From NCBI GenBank assembly GCA_030430845.1, contig JAUIKE010000048.1, positions 1-48,181 of the forward strand: a stretch of DNA of 48,181 nucleotides, in the 5' to 3' direction. Shown here in pieces: positions 27,463 to 35,089 of the stretch. This DNA is from Bacteroidia bacterium (GTDB lineage Bacteria > Bacteroidota > Bacteroidia > Chitinophagales > Saprospiraceae). Each line of letters starts with the position of its first letter. Position 1 is the first letter of the stretch. The notes beneath the pieces were generated by a model, which saw nothing but the letters and a program-made list of their open reading frames with translations, was not told the origin of the DNA and ran no database searches. Both the position numbers and the translations under genes were made by a program.

Positions 27463-28593
27463 ATGGAAATCACCCTGAATCTTATATCTGTTATTAGTAT
27501 TGTGACCATCGGCTTAGGCTGCTTTTTCCTGCTTTTTTTACTCTTTTCCAAAAACAACTTTGGGGGCTCTAAGTTGATGCTGGCTGCTATTCTGACGATA
27601 TTAACGGCCGAACTGTTTTATGATCTGTTAATATATACCCAACTGATCTATCAACTGCCGTTTTTATTTGGTTTGAGTGGGTTCGGAGGGCTTCTTTTGT
27701 ATCCAATGCTGTTTTTTTATACGACCTCCCTACGCTCATCAAACTGGCAATGGAAGTGGTGGTATTCCTTTGCCTTTCTACCTTTTCTTTTGGGTTTTTC
27801 CTATAAAGCTGTGCGCTATCTGAGGGTGCAGGGGGCCGACAAAATAGAGATGCTCGACGCTTTTTACCGGCATACTCGCCCTGGCCCCACCGATTATTTT
27901 TCCAATCAGATGCTGATTTGGGCTAAGGTGATCATTCCTGCTATTTTTATCGTTGGAGCTATTTATCAGCTGAGAAAAATAAAAAAGGAGGAAAAAATGG
28001 CGCTTCCGTTTTATTACAGAGGCTTACAGCTCGTTTTGGCGCTGGCATTGGTATATGTATTGGCTGGAAACTTTATCAGTAAGGGCTTGTATTTCTGGCT
28101 GGATGATAATTTCATCGAGTGGATGCTGAACATCGGGCTGATGGCCGCCCTGTTGGTGATGATGGTTTATTTGTTTTTTAAGCAATTAGAATCCGGTAAC
28201 CGTTTTTTTTCCGAAAAAAAGTATAAGGACTCGAATCTGGATAAAAACCATTCCCTGAAGTATTTCAAACAACTATCTCAACTCATAGAACAAGAACAGT
28301 TGTTTCTGGATCCAAACTTCAGCTTGTCTGTACTGGCTCAAAAAATGAAAGTGAACGCAAAATACCTGTCCCAATCCATCAATGAAAATCAGGGACAAAG
28401 TTTTTCCCGCTTTATTAATAAACAACGGGTTGAAAAAGCCAAGCAATTACTCCGGAATCCGGATTTTGACAACTACTCCATCGAAGGAATCGCCATAGAA
28501 GTGGGCTTTCGCTCTAAATCAGCCTTTTACAAAGCTTTTAAAGAAGTAACGGGTCTTTCCCCAAAAGAATACCAAAGTCGTTCTGATTCGTGA
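27463..28593 (+). CDS. AraC-family regulator with N-terminal multi-pass membrane domain
   Basis: 376 residues. Residues about 1-245 contain seven or so hydrophobic helices (for example LISVISIVTIGLGCFFLLFL and MLNIGLMAALLVMMVYLFF). Residues about 270-372 are an AraC-type DNA-binding domain (LSVLAQKMKVNAKYLSQSIN, VEKAKQLLRN, IAIEVGFRSKSAFYKAFKEV, GLSPKEYQ). Such membrane-tethered AraC proteins are common in Bacteroidota and should bind DNA from the membrane in response to an unknown signal. It is divergent from the SprB gene and 75 bases ahead of the YD-repeat gene. Both neighbours are candidate targets. Its DNA-binding domain is related to that of the TPR regulator at 5059. Confidence 0.9.
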   Translation: MEITLNLISVISIVTIGLGCFFLLFLLFSKNNFGGSKLMLAAILTILTAELFYDLLIYTQLIYQLPFLFGLSGFGGLLLYPMLFFYTTSLRSSNWQWKWWYSFAFLPFLLGFSYKAVRYLRVQGADKIEMLDAFYRHTRPGPTDYFSNQMLIWAKVIIPAIFIVGAIYQLRKIKKEEKMALPFYYRGLQLVLALALVYVLAGNFISKGLYFWLDDNFIEWMLNIGLMAALLVMMVYLFFKQLESGNRFFSEKKYKDSNLDKNHSLKYFKQLSQLIEQEQLFLDPNFSLSVLAQKMKVNAKYLSQSINENQGQSFSRFINKQRVEKAKQLLRNPDFDNYSIEGIAIEVGFRSKSAFYKAFKEVTGLSPKEYQSRSDS

Positions 28594-28668
28594 ATCAGTC
28601 CGAAACGAAACGGTTTTGACTCGATTTTTTCCTTTCTTCCCCCTAAGATTGTACTCAAAAAAAAGAAT

Positions 28669-29889
28669 ATGAAGCGTATCAATCACTGGCTGTTTTTAAG
28701 TGTAGTCTGTCTTTTATCCTTGTCGCTAAATGCACAAGAGGCTTACCGAACTGAATATTTCTCAACGGTACCATTCCGGGAAACGCCCTTTGCGGATATG
28801 ATCGGTATCAACCCGCTGTCTCAGGAAGAAGCTTCGGGACGCAACCATTATCGCTTTGAATACGATCGGGCGGGTCGCCTGATAAAAGCAGGGTTTTACC
28901 TGGGGGATCAACTGAGGGATCTAAACCATACTGCTAATCACTTTTTCCTGTCCCCTCAAATTCGTTTTTCATATGAATCGGGCCAGGAAAAACGCCGATA
29001 TTTTGACAAACACGGCAATGCTATTACTGTTAGAGGTGATGTTTTTGAAGAAGTGTATGATCTGGATGAACAGGGCCGAAGAGTTCGGCTTCGGTTCAAA
29101 AATGAAAAAGGAGCATGGATCCAGAATGCCTGGAATATTGCGGAATATAAATGGGATATACGACCGGATGGTCGTGTTTTTGAGGAGCGGTTTAACGAGA
29201 AGGAGGAAATGGTATCTATCCGTCCGGGCTTTCATTTTTATCGCATCCGCTTCCATTATGACCATCGAGGCATGCTAGCCCTGATGCAAAATATTGATGA
29301 ACATGGGAATCTGGTAGAAAACGACTCAGGGGCAGCACAGGATAAGATCGAATATGATGAGCGGGGCAATGTCATCGCCTGGAATGTGCTGGACAAGCAC
29401 GACCAACTGACTCGAGGGAATAGCCCTGATGTGGCTAGAGGGGTGATGACCTACGACGAGTACGGCTACGAGATCGGCATTCGGCATGAGGATGAAAATG
29501 GGCAGCTGATCATCAATGCGTATGGTTTTTGTATGTCAAAAACCGAGTTCGACCGCTTCGGAAACATGAAGGCCCGCACTTTTTTGGGTGTGGATAAAAA
29601 AGCCGAACCCCATCAAGTGGCGGGCTATACTCATTTGGAGATGAAGTGGAGTGAAGATGGATTGAACCGCCTGAGTCTTTCTTATTTTGATAAAAGAAGA
29701 AAACCCATCCAGCATCAAACACGAGGGTATGCACAGGTACGACAAGAATACGATAACCGAAATAATATGACTTCTATGGAATACCTCGATGAAAAGGGCA
29801 AGCCGGTAAAAAGGAAGGATAATGGGATATCTCAGGTTAAATTTTCATATGATGGAAAGGGGAAACTAATTGGAAGGATAAGTAAATAG
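28669..29889 (+). CDS. Secreted protein with YD/RHS-like repeats
   Basis: 406 residues. The signal peptide is residues 1-23 (SLNAQ). The mature part is built of about eight repeats of the pattern Y/F-D-x-x-G-x-x-x followed by a DExG turn (YDRAGRLIKAGFY, YDLDEQGRRVRLRF, YDERGNVIAWNVLDK, FDRFGNMKARTFLG, YDGKGKLIGRISK). This resembles single YD repeats without the RHS core or toxin domain. It ends directly after the last repeat, so there is no effector. A carbohydrate- or ligand-binding role is possible, but the function is unknown. It probably shares a transcript with the membrane AraC gene. Confidence 0.7.
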   Translation: MKRINHWLFLSVVCLLSLSLNAQEAYRTEYFSTVPFRETPFADMIGINPLSQEEASGRNHYRFEYDRAGRLIKAGFYLGDQLRDLNHTANHFFLSPQIRFSYESGQEKRRYFDKHGNAITVRGDVFEEVYDLDEQGRRVRLRFKNEKGAWIQNAWNIAEYKWDIRPDGRVFEERFNEKEEMVSIRPGFHFYRIRFHYDHRGMLALMQNIDEHGNLVENDSGAAQDKIEYDERGNVIAWNVLDKHDQLTRGNSPDVARGVMTYDEYGYEIGIRHEDENGQLIINAYGFCMSKTEFDRFGNMKARTFLGVDKKAEPHQVAGYTHLEMKWSEDGLNRLSLSYFDKRRKPIQHQTRGYAQVRQEYDNRNNMTSMEYLDEKGKPVKRKDNGISQVKFSYDGKGKLIGRISK

Positions 29890-29924
29890 GTGGAGGCCGC
29901 CCATAGGCGACCTCCACCTATTTA
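29883..29924 (+). terminator. Intrinsic terminator overlapping the stop codon
   Basis: TAAATAGGTGGAGG (29883-29896) pairs with CCTCCACCTATTTA (29911-29924). An inner CGCC/GGCG stem closes around CATA. The left arm includes the stop codon of the YD-repeat gene. Confidence 0.8.
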
Positions 29925-29962
29925 CATAATAATTCCTGGCCTCGGTCGAAAAGGACCGCTAC

Positions 29963-29993
29963 TTTGACTGCATAACTCGTGATTTTAGTTATT
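29963..29993 (+). promoter_or_regulatory. Candidate Bacteroidota promoter of the DUF418 gene
   Basis: TTTG at 29963-29966, 19 bases of spacer, then TAGTTATT at 29986-29993. The -33 box and the spacing fit the Bacteroidota consensus. The -7 box matches four of six defined positions. It lies 38 bases upstream of the start codon. Confidence 0.4.
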
Positions 29994-30031
29994 TTAATGC
30001 TGCTCGAATTGAAAAACCTAAAAACGCCATT

Positions 30032-31312
30032 ATGCAGTCTACAGAAGATCAGGCACTGACTCCGGATCAGCCGGAGGAAGGTGCCGATACCTTTGAAAAA
30101 CAACCGGTGGCCCCCGTCACTTCTGCCAACCGGATCCACTTTTTGGATGAAATTAGAGGCTTTGCTTTGCTGGGGATATTGATCATGAATATTCAGAACT
30201 TCAGTATGGTCATGGCTTCTTATATGAACCCTGTAGCTCAGGGTCCTGCTGACGGATTGAACGGCTTGACCTACTGGTACACGCATTTATTTGCCGACAT
30301 GAAAATGATGTCTTTATTCTCCATGTTGTTTGGAGCGGGGATGTTGTTGTTTATAGAAAAGGCTAAAGAAAGAAGGGGGAAATCCATTGGTTTGCACCAT
30401 CGCAGGATGCTGTGGTTGCTGGTATTTGGATTGATCCATGCCTATTTTATCTGGCGCGGAGATATTTTAGTAGTTTATGCCGTATGTGGGGTGATCATTT
30501 ACTGGTTCAAAAATGCCAGCCCGACTTGGCTGATCATCACCGGTGTGATTTTCTTTCTCATGCTGGCAGGCATACAGGCTTCTCTGGGCTTATTCTGGGA
30601 CGTAATTCCTGAGGAGCAGCTCGTCGAAGTAGTTGAAATGTTTCAGCCTGGACAGGAAACCATAGACGAAGAAGTGGCTGCCTACACAGGAAGTATAGCG
30701 GAAATACAAGCAAGGAGAACGCATGACTCGCTTCAAATGCACCAAAGCATTTTTGGTTTTATGTGGAGAGTGCTGGCCAATATGCTATTCGGTATGGCCT
30801 TCTTTAAAATGGGGATTTTGAAGGGTGAAAAATCCAGAAAGTTCTACCGCAATTTTATGTTGATCGGCTTTGCCATTGGTTTTCCTTTAATTGCAGCAGG
30901 GATCATTCAAAACTTTGCCCACGATTGGGACACGAGATATTTCTTTAGTACCGGCTTCCAGTTCAACTACTTTGGCAGTATTTTCGTCGCCTTCGGCTAT
31001 ATCGGTTTGATCGCTTTATGGTCCAAATCCGACTTTCTGACTGACCTCAAGCGTCGCCTCGCCGCTGTTGGGCGTATGGCTTTTACGAACTACATTATGC
31101 AGTCGATCATCTGTACCATTATATTCTATGGCTTCGGCTTCGGCTTGTTTAATCAAATCGAACGCTTCCCACAGCAATTGATCGTACTGGCTATCTGGAT
31201 CTTCCAATTGGCCATTTCACCCTGGTGGTTGAAGCGCTTTCGCTTTGGACCGCTGGAATGGTTGTGGCGCACCTTGACGTATTGGAAAAAGCAGCCTATT
31301 CGTAGGTTTTAA
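30032..31312 (+). CDS. DUF418 multi-pass membrane protein (YeiB-like)
   Basis: 426 residues. A polar N-terminus of about 35 residues is followed by IHFLDEIRGFALLGILIMNI, the characteristic first motif of YeiB/DUF418 proteins. About nine to ten membrane helices follow. The C-terminal DUF418 signature includes LAAVGRMAFTNYIMQSIICT and FGPLEWLWRTLTYW. Family members are inner-membrane proteins related to acyltransferase-3/heparan acetyltransferase folds, and their exact activity is not established. The start is chosen because it immediately precedes the polar lead and follows a candidate promoter. Confidence 0.88.
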   Translation: MQSTEDQALTPDQPEEGADTFEKQPVAPVTSANRIHFLDEIRGFALLGILIMNIQNFSMVMASYMNPVAQGPADGLNGLTYWYTHLFADMKMMSLFSMLFGAGMLLFIEKAKERRGKSIGLHHRRMLWLLVFGLIHAYFIWRGDILVVYAVCGVIIYWFKNASPTWLIITGVIFFLMLAGIQASLGLFWDVIPEEQLVEVVEMFQPGQETIDEEVAAYTGSIAEIQARRTHDSLQMHQSIFGFMWRVLANMLFGMAFFKMGILKGEKSRKFYRNFMLIGFAIGFPLIAAGIIQNFAHDWDTRYFFSTGFQFNYFGSIFVAFGYIGLIALWSKSDFLTDLKRRLAAVGRMAFTNYIMQSIICTIIFYGFGFGLFNQIERFPQQLIVLAIWIFQLAISPWWLKRFRFGPLEWLWRTLTYWKKQPIRRF

Positions 31313-31317
31313 TAAAC

Positions 31318-31489
31318 AGGAGTCATCCTTTATTTTAGACGCAATATGTAAAGTGGTATTTTTCAACCTTTTGGTTTTTGTTGTTCGTTGATCGTTGTTC
31401 GCGATTCAACGGACAACGAATTGAAAATCAAGGTTTAGTTGAATAGCCTGTTTTTCTAAACCTACATTAAAAAATTGAGGATGACTCCT
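31318..31489. repeat. Long imperfect inverted-repeat element
   Basis: AGGAGTCATCCT (31318-31329) is exactly inverted at 31478-31489. The interior is also roughly symmetric: TTCAACC...GGTT against AAGGTTTAGTTGAA, and TTCGTTG against CAACGAA. The right end is followed by about nine T residues, so a transcript could end here as a long hairpin. It could equally be a small MITE-like element. Confidence 0.6.
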
Positions 31490-31548
31490 TTTTTTTTCAT
31501 TATCTTCATACAGAACTAATCACATCACCATTTTAAAATCGCATTAGT

Positions 31549-33558
31549 ATGAAGAACTTACTCCTATGGCTGTTATTCTTCGCATTAGCCATACAATTAC
31601 CCGCACAAACCAAAGAACGCCTGTCTTTGGATCACTACACTGATTATGAATGGGCCTCCAATCCACGACTGTCACCAGATGGCAAACAAGTTTTGTACTC
31701 TAGAGGCTGGATCAATTTGAAAGACGATCGCCGAGAAACGGATCTTTGGATCGTCAACATTGATGGTTCGATGAACCGCTTTTTCCTGAACGGGTCGAAC
31801 GGCCTTTGGTCGCCGGATGGAACAAAAGTAGCCTTTACCAAACAGGGAGCCCCCAGCGGCAACCAGATTTTTATTAAATATCTGGGCGTTGAAGGAGAAC
31901 CCACACAGATTACGAAGCTGGAAAAATCGCCTTCGGGCATGAGCTGGTCGCCCGATGGAAAGTACATTGCTTTTACCATGCATGTGGATGCTGAACCCGC
32001 CCTGAAAATGAGCGGTATTCCCAAACCGCCCAAAGGAGCTAAATGGACCGAAGCCCCCAGGGTGATCGATCAGGTCGATTACAGTGCAGACCGCGTCGGC
32101 TTTTTGCCGAGAGGATACCGCCAGATATTCATCGTGCCGGCCGAAGGAGGAACTGCCAGACAGATAACGGACGGAGACTGGGATGCCGGCGGTGGCCTGG
32201 AATGGACCAAGGATGGTAAGCACATCCTGTTCAGCAGTTATCGCAAGCCGGAGGCTGAATATGCCAGACGGCAAAACAACCTGTACTCTGTGGAGGTTAT
32301 GACGGGAAAAATCACAGAATTGACTACCCGATTGGGATCTGAAGGCAGTCCGGTGGTTTCTCCGGATGGGAAAAAAGTAGCGTTTACCGGATCCATCGAT
32401 ACGAAAAACTTTTATGCCGATTCTAAGCTGTTTGTCATGAACCTCGACGGAAGTGGCGTGAAAATGATTACCGAAAGCTTTGATGAAAGGCCCTCTTCGC
32501 CTATGTGGGCACCTGATGGTACAGGGGTATACTTCACCATCAGCGAAAAAGGAACGCGGAATCTTTATTTTGCCGACCTCAACGGGAAGGTGAAAAAGGT
32601 GACGGATGGAAATCACATGTTATCGACAAATGATATTTCCAAAAATGGACAGGTTGTAGCTGCCTGGACCGACCCGCACCATCCTTCTGATATTGTGGCT
32701 TTTAATTTGAAAAACCCAGCAGACATGAAGCACATCACCGATGTGAACAGCGATGTGCTGGATTTTGTCCAGTTAGGCGAAGTAGAAGAGATTTGGTATG
32801 ACTCCAAAGACGGAACGAAGGTACAGGGCTGGATCGTCAAGCCGCCTCAGTTTGATCCCAACAAAAAGTACCCGCTGGTACTGCGCATTCACGGTGGCCC
32901 ACACGGTATGTACAATGTTGGGTTTAACTATAATTTTCAGCTTCACGCTGCCCAGGATCAGGTGGTTTTGTATACCAACCCAAGAGGCTCGACGGGCTAT
33001 GGTTATGACTTTGCCAACGCCATCCAGAATGCCTATCCCGGAGAGGATTATGAAGACTTGATGGCTGGGGTGGATGAGGTGATTGCCAAAGGTTACATCG
33101 ATGAAAATAAAATGTATGTGTACGGAGGTAGCGGCGGTGGAGTACTCACCAGCTGGATCGTCGGCCAAACCGACCGTTTCGCGGCGGCCTCCGTCAATTA
33201 TCCGGTGACCAATTGGTTCTCTTTCGTGGGAACGACTGATGGAGCAGGCTGGTACTACAATTTCGAAAAATTCCCCTGGGAAGATCCTTCCGAGCATATT
33301 CGCCGTTCTCCATTGATGTATGTAGATAATGTAAAAACACCTACCATGTTGATGTGTGGGGAAGATGACCTGCGTACGCCGATCTCTCAAACGGAAGAAT
33401 ACTATCAGGCCCTGAAAATGAATAAAGTGCCGACTGTCATGATCCGCTTCAATAAGGAGTATCACGGCACCAGCAGTAAGCCGTCTAACTTCCTGCGGAC
33501 ATTCGGCTATCTGAATGCTTGGTTTGAGAAGCATAGTGAAAAAAAGGTACAGCCTTAA
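31549..33558 (+). CDS. Secreted S9-family prolyl-oligopeptidase-like peptidase
   Basis: 669 residues with a signal peptide (1-20, QLPAQ). An N-terminal beta-propeller with TolB-like WSPDG blades (residues about 30-400: LWSPDGTKVAFT, MSWSPDGKYIAFT) precedes an alpha/beta-hydrolase domain. The nucleophile is Ser528 in YGGSGGGVL, with Asp607 in GEDDLRTP and His639 in EYHG. This is the dipeptidyl/acylaminoacyl-peptidase type that cleaves short peptides entering a propeller-gated cavity. All three catalytic residues are present. It is likely periplasmic and involved in peptide scavenging. Confidence 0.92.
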   Translation: MKNLLLWLLFFALAIQLPAQTKERLSLDHYTDYEWASNPRLSPDGKQVLYSRGWINLKDDRRETDLWIVNIDGSMNRFFLNGSNGLWSPDGTKVAFTKQGAPSGNQIFIKYLGVEGEPTQITKLEKSPSGMSWSPDGKYIAFTMHVDAEPALKMSGIPKPPKGAKWTEAPRVIDQVDYSADRVGFLPRGYRQIFIVPAEGGTARQITDGDWDAGGGLEWTKDGKHILFSSYRKPEAEYARRQNNLYSVEVMTGKITELTTRLGSEGSPVVSPDGKKVAFTGSIDTKNFYADSKLFVMNLDGSGVKMITESFDERPSSPMWAPDGTGVYFTISEKGTRNLYFADLNGKVKKVTDGNHMLSTNDISKNGQVVAAWTDPHHPSDIVAFNLKNPADMKHITDVNSDVLDFVQLGEVEEIWYDSKDGTKVQGWIVKPPQFDPNKKYPLVLRIHGGPHGMYNVGFNYNFQLHAAQDQVVLYTNPRGSTGYGYDFANAIQNAYPGEDYEDLMAGVDEVIAKGYIDENKMYVYGGSGGGVLTSWIVGQTDRFAAASVNYPVTNWFSFVGTTDGAGWYYNFEKFPWEDPSEHIRRSPLMYVDNVKTPTMLMCGEDDLRTPISQTEEYYQALKMNKVPTVMIRFNKEYHGTSSKPSNFLRTFGYLNAWFEKHSEKKVQP

Positions 33559-33567
33559 GGTAGTTAG

Positions 33568-33600
33568 TTTAGGAAAAAGTCTACCGGACTTTTTCCTAAA
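33568..33600 (+). terminator. 14-bp stem terminator of the S9 peptidase gene
   Basis: TTTAGGAAAAAGTC (33568-33581) pairs perfectly with 33587-33600 around TACCG. Confidence 0.75.
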
Positions 33601-33608
33601 ATCTAAAG

Positions 33609-33740
33609 TTGGTGGCTCGTATGGGCCCCAACCCATTTTATACCGGTCTCCAGACCGGTCAATCTATTTTATTTGTCATTTAATGGGCCCACCGGTCAGA
33701 GACCGGCAGGAAGTAAAGTAAGGCCCGTACGGGCCACTAA
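33609..33740. repeat. 132-bp imperfect palindromic element
   Basis: The outer arms 33609-33627 and 33722-33740 pair over 19 bases with three transition mismatches. Inside are two further ACCGGTC/GACCGGT hairpins that are also inverted copies of each other. Mismatches that keep G:U pairing suggest selection on the folded RNA or recent decay of a palindrome. Confidence 0.65.
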
Positions 33741-33753
33741 CAGCAAAAAGTTT

Positions 33754-34926
33754 ATGAAAAAATTAAGTCCAAATATTCTATACCTTCTAGTCCTCCCTTT
33801 ACTCACATTTCACTGCACCTCCAACCAGGAAAGCAGCGAAAAAGGAGGCTACATCACCCGGCTTGGCAACGACACTTTAGCTGTCGAGTCATTTTCTATC
33901 GCGGATGACATGGTAGAAGCAAGTGTGATTTTGCGAACGCCTCGTACATCTCTCAGTACGTATGAACTAGTCTTCAACGAAGCTGGAGGCTTAAGTTCTA
34001 TGCTTGCTGAAGATTATGGAACCAATTCGCCGGAAAGCAGTGAGGCTGGTGATCAAAGTGGAATTTCAACAGTTGGAGACAGTTTGAAGGTCGTTTTTAC
34101 GAGAAGAGGGGAGCTGCAAGAGCGCATGGTCGCGGCTGATCCTACCACCTTGCCATTTATAGATATGGTCCATTGGCCATATGAATTAGTATTGAGAAAA
34201 ATGAAGGCTGAAGGATTGACTAGCCTGGATCAACCATTGTTGTCCGGTACCCGGGCGCAGCCCTTCGAGTTCCGCCTGTTTGGGGCAGATTCATTTTCCA
34301 TCAAACATCCCAGCCGTGGAACTATGTACGGCACGGTAGGCGAAAACGGAGCCTTATTAAGTCTCGATGCGGGCCAAACTACCCGTAAATTAACCGTTGA
34401 AAGAGTAGACGCTATGGACATGAATACTCTTCTCACTCATTTTGTTGCCATGGATGAAGCCGGAAAAGGGGTAGGGGCTTTATCCGGAGCAGCAGAGACC
34501 ACTGCAGAAGTCGATGGAGCCAACTTCAAGCTCACTTTCGGTCAACCTTCCAAGAGAGGTCGTGAATTGTTTGGGGGCATCGTTCCCTGGAACCAACGCT
34601 GGCGGACCGGCGCCAACCGGGCCACGCACTTCACTACAGATAAAGACCTGATGGTGGGTGAACTGGAAGTTCCTGCCGGTGAATATACCTTTTTTACCAT
34701 CCCTGCTCCTGATGGCGGTACTTTGATCATCAATAAGCAGACCGGGCAGAATGGGCGCTCGTATGATGAAGCTCAGGATCTGGGGCGGGTGCCGATGAGC
34801 ATTTCTACCGGTAATGAGGACGTGGAATTGTTTACCATTGATGTGGTGGACACGGAAGAAGGTGGGGCGATCCAGTTGAAGTGGGGGAAGACTGTTTTTG
34901 AAATTCCGTTTACGGTAAAAGAATAG
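33754..34926 (+). CDS. DUF2911 lipoprotein
   Basis: 390 residues from this start. The frame is open further upstream (an ATG at 33673), but that part lies inside the palindromic element. The ATG at 33754 begins a proper lipoprotein signal (MKKLSPNILYLLVLPLL, then FHC with Cys21), which decides the start. Residues about 260-388 match the DUF2911 family (KRGRELFGGIVPWNQRWRTG, VPAGEYTFFTIP). The N-terminal 230 residues are a separate beta-rich domain not recognised. DUF2911 proteins are common in Bacteroidota and of unknown function. Probably outer-membrane anchored on the periplasmic side. Confidence 0.85.
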   Translation: MKKLSPNILYLLVLPLLTFHCTSNQESSEKGGYITRLGNDTLAVESFSIADDMVEASVILRTPRTSLSTYELVFNEAGGLSSMLAEDYGTNSPESSEAGDQSGISTVGDSLKVVFTRRGELQERMVAADPTTLPFIDMVHWPYELVLRKMKAEGLTSLDQPLLSGTRAQPFEFRLFGADSFSIKHPSRGTMYGTVGENGALLSLDAGQTTRKLTVERVDAMDMNTLLTHFVAMDEAGKGVGALSGAAETTAEVDGANFKLTFGQPSKRGRELFGGIVPWNQRWRTGANRATHFTTDKDLMVGELEVPAGEYTFFTIPAPDGGTLIINKQTGQNGRSYDEAQDLGRVPMSISTGNEDVELFTIDVVDTEEGGAIQLKWGKTVFEIPFTVKE

Positions 34927-34962
34927 TTTTCTGTTGGTGGCAGATTTATTTTGAATTTGCTT

Positions 34963-35063
34963 TTATTGGAGATCTTAAGAGGCACGCAGATTTCGCAAAT
35001 TACGCGGATGAATGGATCTGCGAAATTTGCGAAATCTGCGTGCCTCCATAAGATCACCAATAA
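34963..35063. repeat. 101-bp inverted repeat with CGCAGATTTCGCAAATT core
   Basis: The arms 34963-35001 and 35024-35063 pair over about 39 bases with a few mismatches and one extra base. The spacer is itself partly symmetric. The motif ACGCAGATTTCGCAAATTACGCG is of a type I recall as scattered in many bacterial genomes. It lies between convergent genes and may also terminate them. Confidence 0.75.
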
Positions 35064-35089
35064 GTAGCAGGATAATAAAACTCGCAATA

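Noticed and set aside
31672..32616. Long open frame of 314 codons on the minus strand
   Set aside because: It lies entirely within the S9 peptidase gene, whose catalytic motifs and signal peptide are intact. Composition is that of an antisense shadow.
32773..33636. 287-codon minus-strand frame
   Set aside because: Antisense shadow of the S9 hydrolase domain; no recognisable domain or signal peptide.
33673..33753. Upstream extension of the DUF2911 gene
   Set aside because: It would place 27 residues before a perfect lipoprotein signal and lies in a palindromic element.
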